NCBI GenBank assembly: GCA_013433145.1
Contig: CM024191.1
Location: 512,501-576,500, forward strand
Source: Ascaris suum
Lineage: Eukaryota; Nematoda; Chromadorea; Rhabditida; Ascarididae
Direction of reading: 5' to 3'
Length of the DNA: 64,000 nucleotides
Part shown: piece by piece, positions 26,303 to 40,400 of the stretch
How the letters are laid out: every line of letters starts with the position of its first letter
Numbering within the stretch: the first letter of the stretch is position 1
Position numbers and translations under genes: made by a program
Notes under the pieces: generated by a model
The model's database searches: none
The model's input: only the letters and a program-made list of their open reading frames with translations
Told to the model about the DNA's origin: nothing

Positions 26303-29300
26303 ACATGTGAATTTACTTTCATATATATCGTTATTTCTGTCGTGCATTTTGAATTCATGAATCGGATGAACAACAACCGTGAAATTTTGCGGGAGCGGTC
26401 TCAGCAGTAAGAAAACCTGCTATGCGGAGATAGAGGCTTCGAGAGTAAATCATGGAAATCGACTTCTCGTCTTGGGAGAATCGGAGTTGCCTTGGGTGGA
26501 TTCGTCTTTTCGCGGGCTCGAATGCATAAATCTTCACTATTTTCACTCTTTTTTTTTTGTTGTGAAAAGCAAGCCAGGAAAGAAGTATGCTTAATGATGT
26601 TGGCTTGACGGCTGAACTCGCAGAATCACGGTGGTCTTTGACACGATTCTCCGAATTGGAATCCCGACATAAATAAATGAATAGGTCTTTATCTCAATAA
26701 AGAATGGAAGATTCGCATCTGATTACAACTTGGCGTAATGAGAGAGGGAAAAAACGGCTTGACAATAGAGCGGCGAAACAAGGACGGTCATGAAAGTTTT
26801 TAAAAAAATACTTGCGTGATTTCTACAGGTAATGCGTCCCATGCACTTGCGAATCTATAGGCGAATGATTTGAGAAAATTGTTCGGTAGGTTTACTTCCT
26901 TATTTAGTTATAAAAGATTTAGCCGAGGACGAAACTCTAACGACCTGTACCGAAACAATACTGCCCGCGAGGATACCAGGGAGATGGGCCTTTAAAATAT
27001 TATTATAGAGGTAGATGTTGAATTTAATTCTCCCGGTGTGAGTGGTTATGACCGACCAAAAACCCCGCCGGTTCCATGCTTTAAGCTCTATTCTAAGTTG
27101 TTCTAATATGTTCTGAACTTCAAACGGTTCGCAGCTGTCAAGACGTGCCTTAGCACAAGTGAACTGCGGATCGACCGGTAATCTGCTACCAGCCGAAAGC
27201 TTATTCGCCTGTCTGTTGGCTGGCAGACAACTCTCTGACCGTTTATCGGCGAGAGGCATTTTAATATCGATTAGGAAGCAGTCCTTCAGACAGTTTATTG
27301 CTGTGCTAGTAGGGGTTGTTCAACTATTCGTCTTCTAAAAGGCGATGATTGACTGACTGGGGATCTCGCATTAGCCGACAATTATTCCACCTGATTATCT
27401 ATGGACAGCTAGCTGCCTGAATAATGGCTAGCAAGTTTAAAAAGGTACAAGGGTGTACGAAATCTAACCTTAGGCAGTTTAGTTATTTTATTCTGATTGA
27501 CTATTTTGTGCACAAGTTGTTAGGGCTTCGAAAAATTTTGTTTTTTTTTTTCCAAATGACTGAAAAATATATTCGTGATCAAAGGAATGAGGCGATCGAC
27601 TGATAGCCTAAGAAATATGTAAAGCTTTTTTTCTTTTTCTTTGAGTTGCGACTCGGCGAGTGAAATTGCAAAAAAAAAAAAAAAGAAAAAGCACGAATCG
27701 ATTTAGCCATTGTGTTATTCATTTGTAAAGTAGGCCTCGAATTTTTTTTTTTTTTAAATCTGAAAGTCGCATTCTGTGTCATTCAAATATTACATACGTG
27801 CTTCGATGAAATACTTGAAATTGACTTCTGCAACGTTGGTTTTACAATTCCATTAAGAGGTTTCTCTCGTGTTCTGATTATCACCTGAAACAACAAAAAT
27901 CTTCGTGGAATTTTTTTTGTTTTGTTTTGTTTTGTTTCAATATATGAATGAAAGGTTTTTCATCATTGGATTGTTATCGCATTTCGTCGTTCTTGTGCAC
28001 AAATAATATGGGACAATTTTATACAGCAATAGAATTTGTAAATAAATAATTCAAATTTATAAATAAAGTTGAGTATTTCGCCCACTTAATACAAATAATC
28101 TAAACAGTAAGTAACTTACGTCGAATTTTATAAACGGAAATTATTTATCGTAGAGATGATGGAGATGAAATGCTGCATAATGTGTATGTGGAAGGTGAAC
28201 AATGGAAACCGCTGACGAGTTAAGGCACTCATCAAATCGAAATTCTTTCTTTTGTGAACGCATCTCCTGTTTAACTGTGCTGGTATCTCGATTTGTTATG
28301 GCGGAACTAGCGTCAGAGAGGAAATACACGTTGAATACATGGCCACAGATTTTCGATTTGCGTTCAGCCTCATAGTTTGGCGTAGACTACATGTTACGTA
28401 GCTTATCACGAGTACTACTGTGATTGTAGTAATGCTCGAAACATTGAGATGACCGGAAAAGAAGAGCTCAGAACGCACTTACCTCATTGCCTGTCTTCAA
28501 CAGTGAGGGTTTTCGAGCAAGGAGATGTTGAGAATTAGATTTTTAAGTGATGAGAAATGAACCCTAAGGAGGGAAAGGAGGGTTCGAGAAGTAAGTGAAT
28601 CCTCCGAATTTCCAATATTTCGGAAGTGCTATATTCATTTTCTAAATACTGGTAAATCTCCACTGTTATAATTTGATGCTCATGTGAACAGTTTCTGAAT
28701 CCTTCTTTCGCTCGGGGAAATGGGGGTCAGGGGCTGGGAAGTTGTTCATTTTTTCAGCTAGTTGTTCAAAGTTTGAGGGCAATCACCATGTCGTATGGAA
28801 ATTGCCGAATTTCTTATCACGGTTATCTCATCGGCATGTTGCTTGTGGCGATTAGTTAGACATTGATGATTGGCATGTTTATACAACTCTTTACGCTACA
28901 GTTAATCGATCATCACCGCCAAGGTCGTCGAAAGTGCGCTGATCAAGTTTTTTTTTTATTGAGCCTAAAATCCTGCGAATAAGAATGTTTCATCCTTTCT
29001 TCACAACTCTTTACGTCTTATAATGGACCTGTTCTCGATCACGTCATCTAAGTTTGTCGTTCATATGAAATCAACATGGATACGCATTTACCAAGCTAAA
29101 TGTGCGATCAGAGATTCATAAATCATTTCTGAATCTCAAATCTTACCTGGAATTTCTGAATCACACCTGGGACCATAAAAATAGTTTCCCAATAGAAAGA
29201 ATCAATTCCGACACTTGTACCTTATACTTCCTCCCTCCCATCATTCCATAAAGCATTGCTTAATTCACGAATCTATCCTTTCAACGTGTTTTGTCTCGCT

Positions 29301-30180
29301 TTCTTTTTTTTCCACAACACATTCCTGAATGGTGTGTTGCAATGATGTTAATATAACTTACATTTTTAAAGGATGTTCGATGCCGTTGTTCGTTTTCTCA
29401 TCCATTTTAGAAGTTTCTTTCGTATTCGCCGATTTAAGCGGTGTATTTCACCATTATTTTATCTAACGTGAAACCTGAGCAATTCGAAGTGTCGCTAAAT
29501 CTAAGGAGATGTGTGGTGCTCAATGACAATTGAGTTTATGAGTATATCTTGCCGCTAAACGATGCTTTTTTTTTCCAACGTAGAAAGGAAAAAACCTTCA
29601 TAGTGTTTTCTCACTCGTACAACGTCATTATTATAGTTGTGCGTCATGTTTTGTCGTTTGTGTAGTGACATGTACGAACCGCAATTGTAGAAATAGCGTT
29701 GCGTTACTCTTCCCTACTCTCACTTTGCAATGAATCATTGAGTGGCGCATATGTCAGTCATCTTCTACTATCATTATTCTAATGTTTAGTTATAGAGGTG
29801 TGCCTGCGCTCATACGTATGCCTAGTTGGACAATTGGCAGGTGCGCACACCTGGAGAGAGCTTTGTGTTAGTTTTCAATCAATATTTGCTGGTTGATAGC
29901 GTGTGCGATGGTGGTGTATTTTTTGTGTGGCTTATGGCATGTGAACGAATCGATAGTGGTGCCGCTGCTATGATGACGAGTGATTGATGTACGTGTGTGT
30001 GTATAATCGGCGTTAATATTCGTTCATCTAATGAAACGTTACGTTATTCACCTTTTCATGTGTTAATTTACTAAGGTATGTACCTGAAGTCATCGCTAAT
30101 CTTGTTTTAGGAGGGGCATGTAGACGTCAACGAGCGTTCACACTAAGGGGGGTCAGGACTCAACTGCTCCCTCTCATCCT

Positions 30181-30205
30181 CCCCCCCCCCCCCCCCCCCC
30201 CCCCC
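30181..30205. repeat. Poly-C run, 25 bases
   Basis: Uninterrupted cytosines preceded by CTCCCTCTCATCCT. A second such homopolymer, about 4 kb after the one at 26276. Confidence 0.97.
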
Positions 30206-31456
30206 TCCCACGGCGTCATCCACCTCATGCAAAGTACTGAAAGAGAGTAGGCCGAGTTTTGAGAACGAAGACATTAAAAGTGTGCTGCGGAAGTCATATA
30301 TGGGTAATTCGCCCCTCTTCCTCGCCCTCCACCATCATCTGTGATTAAGGGGTGTACATGCCAGCCACAGCACCATGTATGCCGTGATTTCGCACAAAGT
30401 GCACTCACACTAAAGGCTGTAGTTGAAAGTTGGGGGCGGGAGAGGGGGGGAGGTATCCATTAATAAAGCAGAGAACTGGAGACTGTTTTAGTTAAGAGGA
30501 GGATAGGATAGAAGGAGAAATGAATGCTCTGAAAATAAGACCGGCATTGCTAAAGTGTGTATGTGTGTTTACTTATGGGAAGGTGATACCTGCGACGAGT
30601 ATCCGTGTTGTCGAGGAGGAGGTAAGATTGTTGCAGTATATTTTGCGTGTATATCAGCGTAAAGCCTGCAGATTGTGGGCACGATGTGAGCACTATTCAG
30701 GTGAACATATTTGTATTTCGTTATCGTTTGATTTCTCCGTTAATTTAGTTCTCCAGTTTTATCATCGAAAGAAGCGAGCATTACTTAGCCACCTGCCTTC
30801 ATAACTGCCGCACACTGTGAATATTCCACGATCGTCAAGTGGCCAACTTTCGATATAAATAAGACTAGATCGATTGGGAGCTAATATTTTTTAAACCGCT
30901 CTGATCCTAAGTGTGGCAAAAATGTGGTAGAATGTTTGTTTTTAAGGTAGTGCCATGTCAGAGCACTCTTCAACAGTCTAAAAATTTTGATGCATAAAGG
31001 TGCATAAATTGAGAGGTTTAGTATTGGCACATCGTTTGCTAGGTCGAGGTCGTCGACTATGACAGGTCTTCACGAAGGTTTATGCTGAGAAATACTTGAA
31101 TTGATTGCCCCTAATTGAAGCAACAAAATAGTCGACAGACGGCTAAAGTGCAATTAAATATGCAAATGAATTTTGATGGTTATACGTGTTTTGATGGGTG
31201 TTCTTGGTTCTTGGCAGGTATTCACCAGCACAATTATCCGTTTTCCATTGTTCAGTGCTAGTTTTTATAATTGTTGCTCATGCTTATATCACTATGTCTC
31301 TAGGCTATCCACTCAATTTTACTATATGCGTTAACATCCGCCCTCGGCGAGTTATTCGTTTTAATTGTGGCGATATCGTTATGCACCTCACAGAAGAGGA
31401 TATCCTTCGTCACGCTATGTTAAATCGACGCAAGCAGAGATAAAATTGAACGCGTT

Positions 31457-31466
31457 ATCGTTTAGG
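31457..31466 (+). promoter_or_regulatory. Probable trans-splice (spliced leader) acceptor of the MAP7-like mRNA
   Basis: A pyrimidine-rich ATCGTTTAG site ends at 31465, 11 bases before the ATG at 31477, with in-frame stops just upstream. This is the usual geometry for spliced-leader addition in nematodes. An upstream exon joined by ordinary cis-splicing is the alternative. Confidence 0.5.
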
Positions 31467-31476
31467 AAGTAAAACG

Positions 31477-34400
31477 ATGGGTGACGCCTCGCACGGCATG
31501 ATGAGCCGCTCGGTTTCCACTGGCGTGCCGCGCAAGAACAACTCCGAGGAAGTAGCCAAACGCAGAGCCGAACTGCAACAGAAACTCGAACAACGGTTCG
31601 TTCGTTCCTTTTTTGATCGCTCATTATCTGTCTGGATTGTGGAGGTGAAGGTTACCGAACAATTCAGTTTCGAATCGGAGACAAAATAGGTCATTAAGGG
31701 TTGTCGAACTATCCTGGCATCATGTGTTCCAACAGATGATGTGCTTATGGTCAGCCAGTGTGATAAAGTACGATGGTTGCAAGTGATAGGCATTTTACCG
31801 CAGATTCTTCAATAAACCATCCGTACAAATATATCGCCAAAATTGAGACTTTTTTGAGTGTGCTGCAGTTGCAAAAGTGTGATATCTGAGATGTTTGTGG
31901 GACTCATACCGGAAATGAATGGGCTAGCAGCTTTGCCGCATGTCCCGGAAATGTTTGGATAGCTCGTTTTTTTGTTCGAGGGATTTTTTTTAATATGAAG
32001 AAACTCTAGATCATTCTTGCTTATTTTGTTTTCGCTTAAAAAACTAGTTTTTTTTTTTTAAATCTCAATTTTCCATACTATTTCATCATTGATCGATGGC
32101 CGCCTCATCTCATTCGTTCCATTCGGGTGAAGTTTTTGCACTTTTCTTTTTTTAATAGCGCATTACGGCGATATTTCTGCACCATGTCGACCTCTTGAAT
32201 CAGTTTCGTTTCAATTGGTCAGGTTCTCATGATTATGCACCATAAAGTTCGTACGTGATGATTTGATCTGTAATCGGCTGAGTGCTTACCGGAAATGAAT
32301 CCCCTGAATTAGGGATTTGTACAACCGATCACTCGCTTAGGGAAACGAAATTGGACATTACGTCTTTCTTTTTTGAAGGAGATTGCCCGAGTAGACCCTC
32401 TTCCAGAAAACGATTACCAGACTCACCTTCTTCAGGCAAATTGAAGCAGTGACCTTATTGCGAAACTGTGCATGTTGTACGAATCGAATCGTCTGTCACA
32501 TTTTATTAATGCTTTTGCTGTTTTACATCCCTGAGATGCACTCATAAATTCCTGAGAAGCTGATTAATTATCTGAGTATAGGTAGAAGGGAAGAGATGTT
32601 AAGTAATTACTGGAACAAGACAAATTGTTATGTTTTCTATTCACCGTATTTGAAGAAAATTTTTTAGACGTGAGGAGGCGAGACGTCAGCAAGAGCAGAG
32701 ATTGGCTAAAGCAGCGGCTCAAAAAGAAGAGGTATACATCGTGGCATAATTTTCTTTACTTTTATTTAAAAAAAACTTCAAGAATATAGAAGTAGTAAGT
32801 AGTAATAGAGGTGGTGATAAAAATTTTCTATAGCAAAGTGAGTTTTTTTAAACAGTAAAATTGTTTTTAGTTTGCACTTTTTTTGCATGAAGAAGTTTTT
32901 CGAAGGTATTTGAAAACTCCCTATTAATATGGTATTTGACTAATACACATATTGCATTTCATGCAGTGGGATGCTTGATGAGATCTAAAATTTGATGTCT
33001 TTTACGAAGAAAAAAAAAAAACACTGACGTTTCGCTTTAGAAAAATGAAATTCTTGAAATTTTTTCGTTGGGTGAGAAAGCGAATTGCTTACGATTTGTG
33101 TTTGATTGAACCGGTTCATTTGTTGTGTAATGATATGCTTTCATGGTTTTCTTCTTTCTAATTCTTTCAAATTCCTTTGTTTTTTTTTTTGGATTTTTAA
33201 TTTTATTCGAAAGGAATTCCTTTTTGAAAGTGTTATTGTTTTGATTGTAATTTGCTTATTTTCTTTATTATCTTATTTTTCATAGTAGTTTTTTTAATTG
33301 TTCTCATATGAAGTAGTGGAATCTTTGAAAAACGATTAAGTTTTTGAATATACTTATTAATGGAATCGTAATTTTTTGTAAGGCACTTTTCTGCAGATGA
33401 GCAGAACAAATTTATCGACTGCTATGGGAATTTATTCTTTGCTGAGGAGGAAATAAATGAATGTATTTTGCTGTGTGTAAATGTCCTTCAAAAAGACGCA
33501 ATTGAGTGACGTTTACGTTTGTGATTTCAAATTGCAACAATTATGTGATTTTATCTGTTGATCTTCATGCATGTTTTACTCTATCAACTTCAATTTTTCA
33601 TTGATCACTTTGAATTCACCGATCGATTTTTATATGTTTAGCGGTTTACGCGACGTCTTTTTTTCTTCTTTTTTTTGCATTTTCGTTTTAAAATGATTGC
33701 ACTCGCATGAGATTTCTGTTCATTGAGTGGTAGCTTGTTGGCCTGAGGGCAAATATGACGTTTAGCCATTAGAATATCAAGGTAATAGAGCAGAAACAAT
33801 GAATGAAGCAATAACTGTGTGGTGAATTGCAGCGTTTGGCGCGGCAGCGCGAAGTTCAGCGTCGAGAGATGCTCCGTGCGAAGGCAGTGTTGGATCGACG
33901 TACCCAAGTCTTAGCCGAGGCTGAAGAAAAGAAGGCTGTAAGTAATTGCTACGATGATTTTGACGGAATAAGGTGCTAACTCGAACTTGGCTGATGCGAA
34001 ATCTAACTACTCTAAGAGTCCTTCAGGAAAATTGCATTCTTCATATCTCCCCTCATTACGAGAATATATCAATCTTAGGAAATTTCGGAACTGTCACTAG
34101 ACAACTTCCCCCTCCCGCTCCTCTCGTCCGATTTCAATTGTATGTTTCGTCAATAATATAGGAAAATTTGTCTGCTTCATTTCACAGATTTGTTCAATGA
34201 TCACTTAACCAGCCAGGAAAGTTATTTCTTCTCAGTTTTAAGCGCTGTCTGAATATTCGAAAAAGTTGGTATTTCTCACTTATATACTTCTGTAGAAGGT
34301 TTTCTTTCCCATTTCACTCGAGATAGTTGAGTTTCCGATCTATAGAACTTCGACAGAATAGTCGAGATTTTATGGAAGTTTTTCAAATTCTTTACGGCAT

Positions 34401-37400
34401 TCTTTTTTAAAACAATAATATGACATTGAAATTTCGTCGGCGATATGCTTTTATGTTCGTTATAACCAAACATTAAAAATCGCCTTAATTATTGCTGATA
34501 GTTGCATGTTTACTTTCTTTCCCATCACATTTTTTTGACAGGACACCTTTCAGGCTGTATAATTGATTGCTTTAGAGATATTTTCTTACGGTATTTTTTA
34601 GTCGAAGAATTAATACGCTGACTTGAGCTTCAGTAGGGCGCTTAACGTGGCAATTGTGGATCCATTGAATATAGCGCTGAACGTTGATCGGAATGTAATA
34701 CAGTTAATGATGAGATAACATACAAAGCATTTAAAGAACACCAAACTTCAAGTGTGGGCAGCAGTAGTGCTGAACTAAAACACTGAATACTTTCAGAGTC
34801 ACTCATGTGTATAAATGTTTTTGAAATATTTCTCTAGCTTGACGCAAATCACTTTATCGTTTGTATTGAGACGAGTTACGATTAAGGTGGGAGCTGTTCC
34901 GCCGCTCATGTATTTAATAAGTTATTACTGGTATTGCTTGATTGTTTTTGAAGCATTGATAACTCGGAAGAGAAGACATACGATAACAACATTCTTCCAT
35001 GTTCACGTATAAACAGTCGTCTCCGTCACTTCTCGTTCTCCTCCCCCTTCACCCCTCCCCCCACCTCCTCGCCACCCCTTTACCTTTATTTCCAGCAACA
35101 CAGTGAATAAGCCGTCAAATATTTCAAGCGACATTGATCTGGTAAGCAAATTTGTTGACGACAAAACATAGCACATAAGTGAAAGCTTGTAGTTTCGCGT
35201 ACCTTATGAAAGCTTGATTTTTCTCGTAATGGATGATGCTTTCAGGCGGTCCTAGCGAAGGCGCATGCGACAGCCTCTCGCCTCAATCAGCAGAAGGCAC
35301 GACCAACTTTTGCATTTGGCAGTAGCACGCCTCGAGAGTTGGGTTATCTGACGCAGCTTACAAAAGAGCAGAAGGTTCGCGTTGAGTTTGTTATAACAAG
35401 TCGTCTCACTATCTCTTTGCTGTTACAGTTTGATCCTATGGAAGATTTTTTTACATTTATGCACCTTTTCGTCCCCAATTCCAAAAAACATTTCCCCTTT
35501 ATATTGCCAAAATATTTTGAATGCGGATGCGACTTATCCCAGGTATTTTTCAGATGACTTGAATTTGGTTGGTTGTGCTTGGTTTCTTTCGTTATATGGC
35601 CGTCATATATTTTATTTCTTTAGGCTTATGTTCATCATTTTTTCGTTATCGTTATATAAGCGTATGTTCTATTGCTTGTAGTCAACCGTTCTTGGATATA
35701 ACGTTTTTAAGGAATTGGCATAAAGAGGAAGGGGATCGGTCCATCTGCAATAATAATTAGGTAATACAACTCCACGAGAAGTGAGAGAGGGGGTTGAATT
35801 GGAACATGAGAAGAGAAGAGAGCGGACACTTGCAGACGTTTGATTCATAAATTGCGCATGAGATGATCTCATCACTGATGAACCTCAGCAGCTCAGAATT
35901 CATAATTCCCACCGTGCGTTTAGGTGTACGACCGAAAGCTTCAGCCCAGTACACCGTCGCCTCAGTCGGCTAGTTCAGGAGGTCGCGTAACAGCACCGAC
36001 GATGGCGACGGCAAGCGTACGCACTCCTAGTGTGATGACGCGAAGTCTCTACTTGACACAGACTGAGCTAAAAGCTCGCCCTAAGTCCGTCATGACTCAG
36101 TCCATGGTTGCGACAGCAGATGGACCTCCAACACGCGCTAATAGATCGCCTGTGACTCTCAGCAATCCTGGTAAATGTTTTATGCATTCTTTCGTCAGTT
36201 GTGACAATAGAGGAGGAACGTGGAAGAGGACGAAGTTACAAGACCAGGTGTTGAAGCTATCGCTTCGATATACAGGTGCATCTCTCATCAGTTCATGGAT
36301 AGTTGTCCACTAGCTTTTGGGAACGCCGTGTATCGCAAGTTGCTCAATGATGTGCATCCATCATTTCAACATATCAGTGACGCTAAATCACAGGAACACT
36401 TTCGCTAATTGATTTGTTCGCAAAAGCGACGTTACTTCTTTCATGTTGATTTTTGCAGTTATCACTGAAGTTGAGTTGTATATGTGTGCGTGTGTGAAAC
36501 TAGGTGAAGAGACATGTATTAGTCAACTGGCTGACTGTAGCAAGCAATTGCACTGTCATCTGGACTGAGCGAAAGAGTTTCAGCTCAACGGAGCATCACA
36601 CAGCGTCGCAACAAGGCGTCGATGCCGTCAAGCACTGTGCGCAGTATGCAAGTCCAGAAGCCACAAAACATACCCGCGACACGCAAGTCAGCGATGTCCA
36701 TGGGACGTCCGCAGAAAGCTGTGAACAACAAGCCGCTATTGCGCGTTGATATGTTAGTTGTATGTGGTTATTTGTTTGCTTAATAAGCTGCAGGCATCCT
36801 TATCGACCGATTGTTTTAACTGGATTTTTTAAGTTCGTGTCCTTCGGGAGTGCGGAAGCTCACTCGAGGTATGGTTCTTGTGACATCTTCAGGCATAATT
36901 TAAACACTTGTCCGTTATTCTTTGAATAGACCATAAAGATGTAGTGATTTTCGCTGAGTCCAGGATACTAGTGTTGCAAAGGTATTCTTGCCATTTTAAG
37001 GAGAAGTAGATAAGCAGAGCGTCTATTTTGGGTACACGTATTTCTGATTTTAGAGAATCAGCTAAACCTGGCGATAGATTATTGATTTAGCAGGTGGAAG
37101 TTGAAGCTAGGTTACCTGCCGAATGTCCCATGTGATATTGACACTACTGAAACGCGCAGAGTTTCTGAACGAACTTCACGTTTCGTTTTTGTCGACTGCT
37201 CGTTGGTGAGTGGCTGTACCTCAAGAAATGCATACCCTTCTTTCACCTGTTTACTGAACTGAATCTGCTCAGCTTGGGATAAATGCGTTTCGGGTGCTAT
37301 GAAAGCCTTCTATAAAAAAAGCTTTCCCTTCAGGAAGACTTCCGATCAGACAAAGAGCATGGAAGGTAAGACGAAGATCATAACTGTTGCGCAGGCACCT

Positions 37401-40400
37401 CCTGTAGCGATATCGGATGGTTCAACCCATGCGGAAGACAAAGCACCTGATCAGGAGACGCCGAAGAATGCAGAAGAGAAGAAGACGGTGGAGATCGTTC
37501 ACGATTCTCCGGACGCCGAGAACACAGATGTGAATGTCGCACGGGTTGTAGAAGTCGAGGTAATGTTTGAAACAACACGTAGAAGCCGTCTGTAGAGGCT
37601 CCCTAGCTCAACTTTACGTTGAAGCTTCGAGCGAGAGATTACTGATTTCATCTTGGATTTGAATAATTAAGAGCACTGTCAAATGTGAGGCAGGTCACAG
37701 CTGCTACTTTAGAGGAAAAACAAATTATGGGAAATCATTGCTGTGGAAACCTGTGACCAACGGTTCTGTTATGGCACCTGCGAATTTATGATGGTCTTGC
37801 TGAGGGTTGGGTTATCTTAAATCGTCTTTCCTACTTTTTTCTATACGAAAACCATGAGAGGTGCGAGGGTAGTGCAATCTCATTTGTGCTCACATTTTTC
37901 ACCGCCCAACCCTTTTTGTCGGCAATGTAGTGTGTAATACCTGAAAACGAAGCTAATAGAAGCTGCGAGCATGCTTTGGCCGGAAACGTTGTGTGATATT
38001 GAGGACATAAACTGTCGTTCATTTCATTTCATTGAATTCCAGTGATTTTTGGTCTGAAAAACTTTTACGAAGGTATCCTTGATACGCACTCGACCTTGTC
38101 TCAAATTTGTCGGGTTCTGGTTTCGAGCTTCGAGAGCAGGCACCAATTCTGAGATTTTTAGCTTTACTCTGCCTTCCACCTATATTTTTCCTTTCCTCAG
38201 CGTCCACTTAAATAATCTTGAGCTTACGTGGTTATAAGAGAACTCCATGACGACGTCTTGTTTGCGTATATTTGTCTGTCTGCTACTACTTTCAGCTACC
38301 AAGACTGACGAGAACCAAAGCAATGAAATTTTTGGTCGCTTGCATACAGGAATGTGTTTTAGACTTTGCTTCGGTTTTTTTTCTCACATCTGGTGGCTTG
38401 AATTACAAAAAATACATATCACATCACTACTCCTAGCACACTCTATCATCTGCGTGGCTTCTTCTTTTGAAAGATTGCCAACCGAGGACTCCATACGTCC
38501 AGGCTGTTTGCTTCTTTAAGGTACTTGACTTTCCCACGATTTTGTTTGTTGCCGACTTAGCAGGTTGCATTGTGGGTCAGCATTACCCAGCTCTTTTATT
38601 TTTATATCGTTTTATATTCCAGGATGCCAAAGGAGAGGTAGTAGAGGTGAACAACGGATCGGAAGGCCAGATTGAGGCGCATATGGCAGAAGAGAAGTCG
38701 AGAAGTCTTTTTTCGGCAGGCGCATCGCAGCACCCTGAAAATCATGTTGGAGCAGAAGTGCTTGACCTTGAGAAACGCGAAGAACCATTGCAGACAGAAA
38801 ACAAGGTCGCACACCCAGAGCAGGAGCAGATTCAGCGTCCTGATGAGAGTGATGACAAGTGCGCTGCTGAACAAAACGTGATTTTAAGTCAAAAAAACGT
38901 CGTCGAGGATTCATTCAAGGGCCTAGTGGAAGGCGTCCCGCACAACGAGGAATTCGAGTGTGAGGTAGCCATGCAAAAACAACACGAAGCGGGAAGTGAA
39001 AGAGCAAACACGACAGTAATAATCCACGAGAAAAATACGGTGGAATCTCGTCCAGTCGCGGTAGAAGTGCCACACTTCGAACATGAACACGAGGTGACTG
39101 ACAGTGAGCGAGTGAAGCCGGAAACGCTTACGAAACAGAATTCACCTGAAGATGATGCGGGAAAGGAAAAGCTGACCGAAGAACTGCATTCAGCGACGAC
39201 AAGTGGCAGCAATAATGAGCAGACGACATCCACCGTGCAAGAAGGCAGATTTGGTGAACCGGATAAGGACGAGAACGACGAAGAGCGTCGCCTTGCTCAG
39301 CAACGACTTCGAGCTCTGGAACTTCGAGCCGAGCAAGAGCAGCGTGAACGGGAACAGCGAAAGGCACGCCTTGCAGCCATCATGAGCCGCACGCGTGGCG
39401 CACCGACCGCGGTCGTCGCGCCCACCACCCAGAGCATCATCACTGACGAGGTATATTTGATACGTACAACTCCTTAGGCGGTAATCCAAGGCTCTATCAA
39501 GGCTGCTCGTCGTATGAGCGTTGTCTGCACTAAGTAAATATTCAAGACATTTAGTTTCTGTTTCGTTGCTTAGGTAATGAGGGAAGGGAGAGTCTGCGGT
39601 TCCAGTCACCGTGTCCTGTAATTTGGGCTAATGAATTTTCGTCAAGGCATCATTATGGAAGTGCTGAGACATAAGAAATAGCATGTGTAATCACTGCCAT
39701 TCGTGAGAATGTTGCAATGCCCCTCCCTTTGATCGTTGATTGGGGAATGGACTAACAGTACGTTAAATGAGGGCATTGATTTCAGAGCGCCGTACAGGAG
39801 CCGTTGAAGGACGTGGAACGTGCACCCACTCCGAATGACTCCAGTTCGACACACGTTCTCAGCCATACAGCCGCTTCAGTGCTTCAGGTTGCTTCATTGT
39901 GATGTCGAAGTGCAATTTCGAATGCTTGTTCCCGTAGTAAGGGTGATCTTATGTAGTGAGCGTTTCGCTGTTGGTTATTTTCTGTGATTACTCGTGAAGT
40001 TACTCAAGTGCTAGATGTATGAACTTACCTGAATGCCAGGTAGAGGGTTTCAAGTCTACTGCCACTAGCGGTTCGTTTCCGTGCTAATTTTAATAGTCGG
40101 GTGCAGTGGCAAATGGTGAGCAGAGATAGCACTGAGTGCTTGTAGAGAGTCAGAAGGCGTTTTCTCGAATAGAGTCCCTATGATTGAATCATACTCGCTT
40201 ATTTCATATCAGGTGAGCTCAGCCAGTGCATCCAAAATTTTCCGGATCGTTTGTTTTCAGAAGCTAGCATCGTCAAACCCTCGTCTTCTATCGGTGCTTC
40301 AGCGAAATGGCTCAAATCCCTCGTTGGCTGATGAGCTAACAGCGGCTGACCCGTCGATGACGCTTCCCGGTCAGCCGGACGAGCCGTCTTCCCGTGACGG

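Larger units (their letters stand above)
25221..31456. other. Intergenic and probable upstream region of the MAP7-like gene
   Basis: Contains two poly-C runs (26276-26302 and 30181-30205), a G-run tract at 30432-30453 and a perfect inverted pair of E-boxes (CAGGTGCGCACACCTG) at 29838-29853. A minus-strand frame at 26900-27259 (119 codons) is unassigned. A plus-strand frame at 31198-31443 (81 codons, ending DILRHAMLNRRKQR) stops just upstream of the MAP7-like acceptor and has no other support. Promoter elements could not be placed with confidence. Confidence 0.4.

Noticed and set aside
26155..26410. Frames containing poly-Gly or poly-Pro
   Set aside because: They are translations of the 27-base poly-C run at 26276-26302.
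28141..28478. Two adjoining minus-strand frames with a possible membrane segment and a GTAAGT donor at 28483
   Set aside because: The frames do not join through any splice pair in the right phase, and the exon before the donor has no start codon in frame.
38247..38622. Open frames in the seventh MAP7-like intron, including a hydrophobic MTTSCLRIFVCLLLL start
   Set aside because: Phase from exon 37334-37559 passes directly to 38623 behind a TATTCCAG acceptor; including the intronic frame is not needed and lacks a matching donor.
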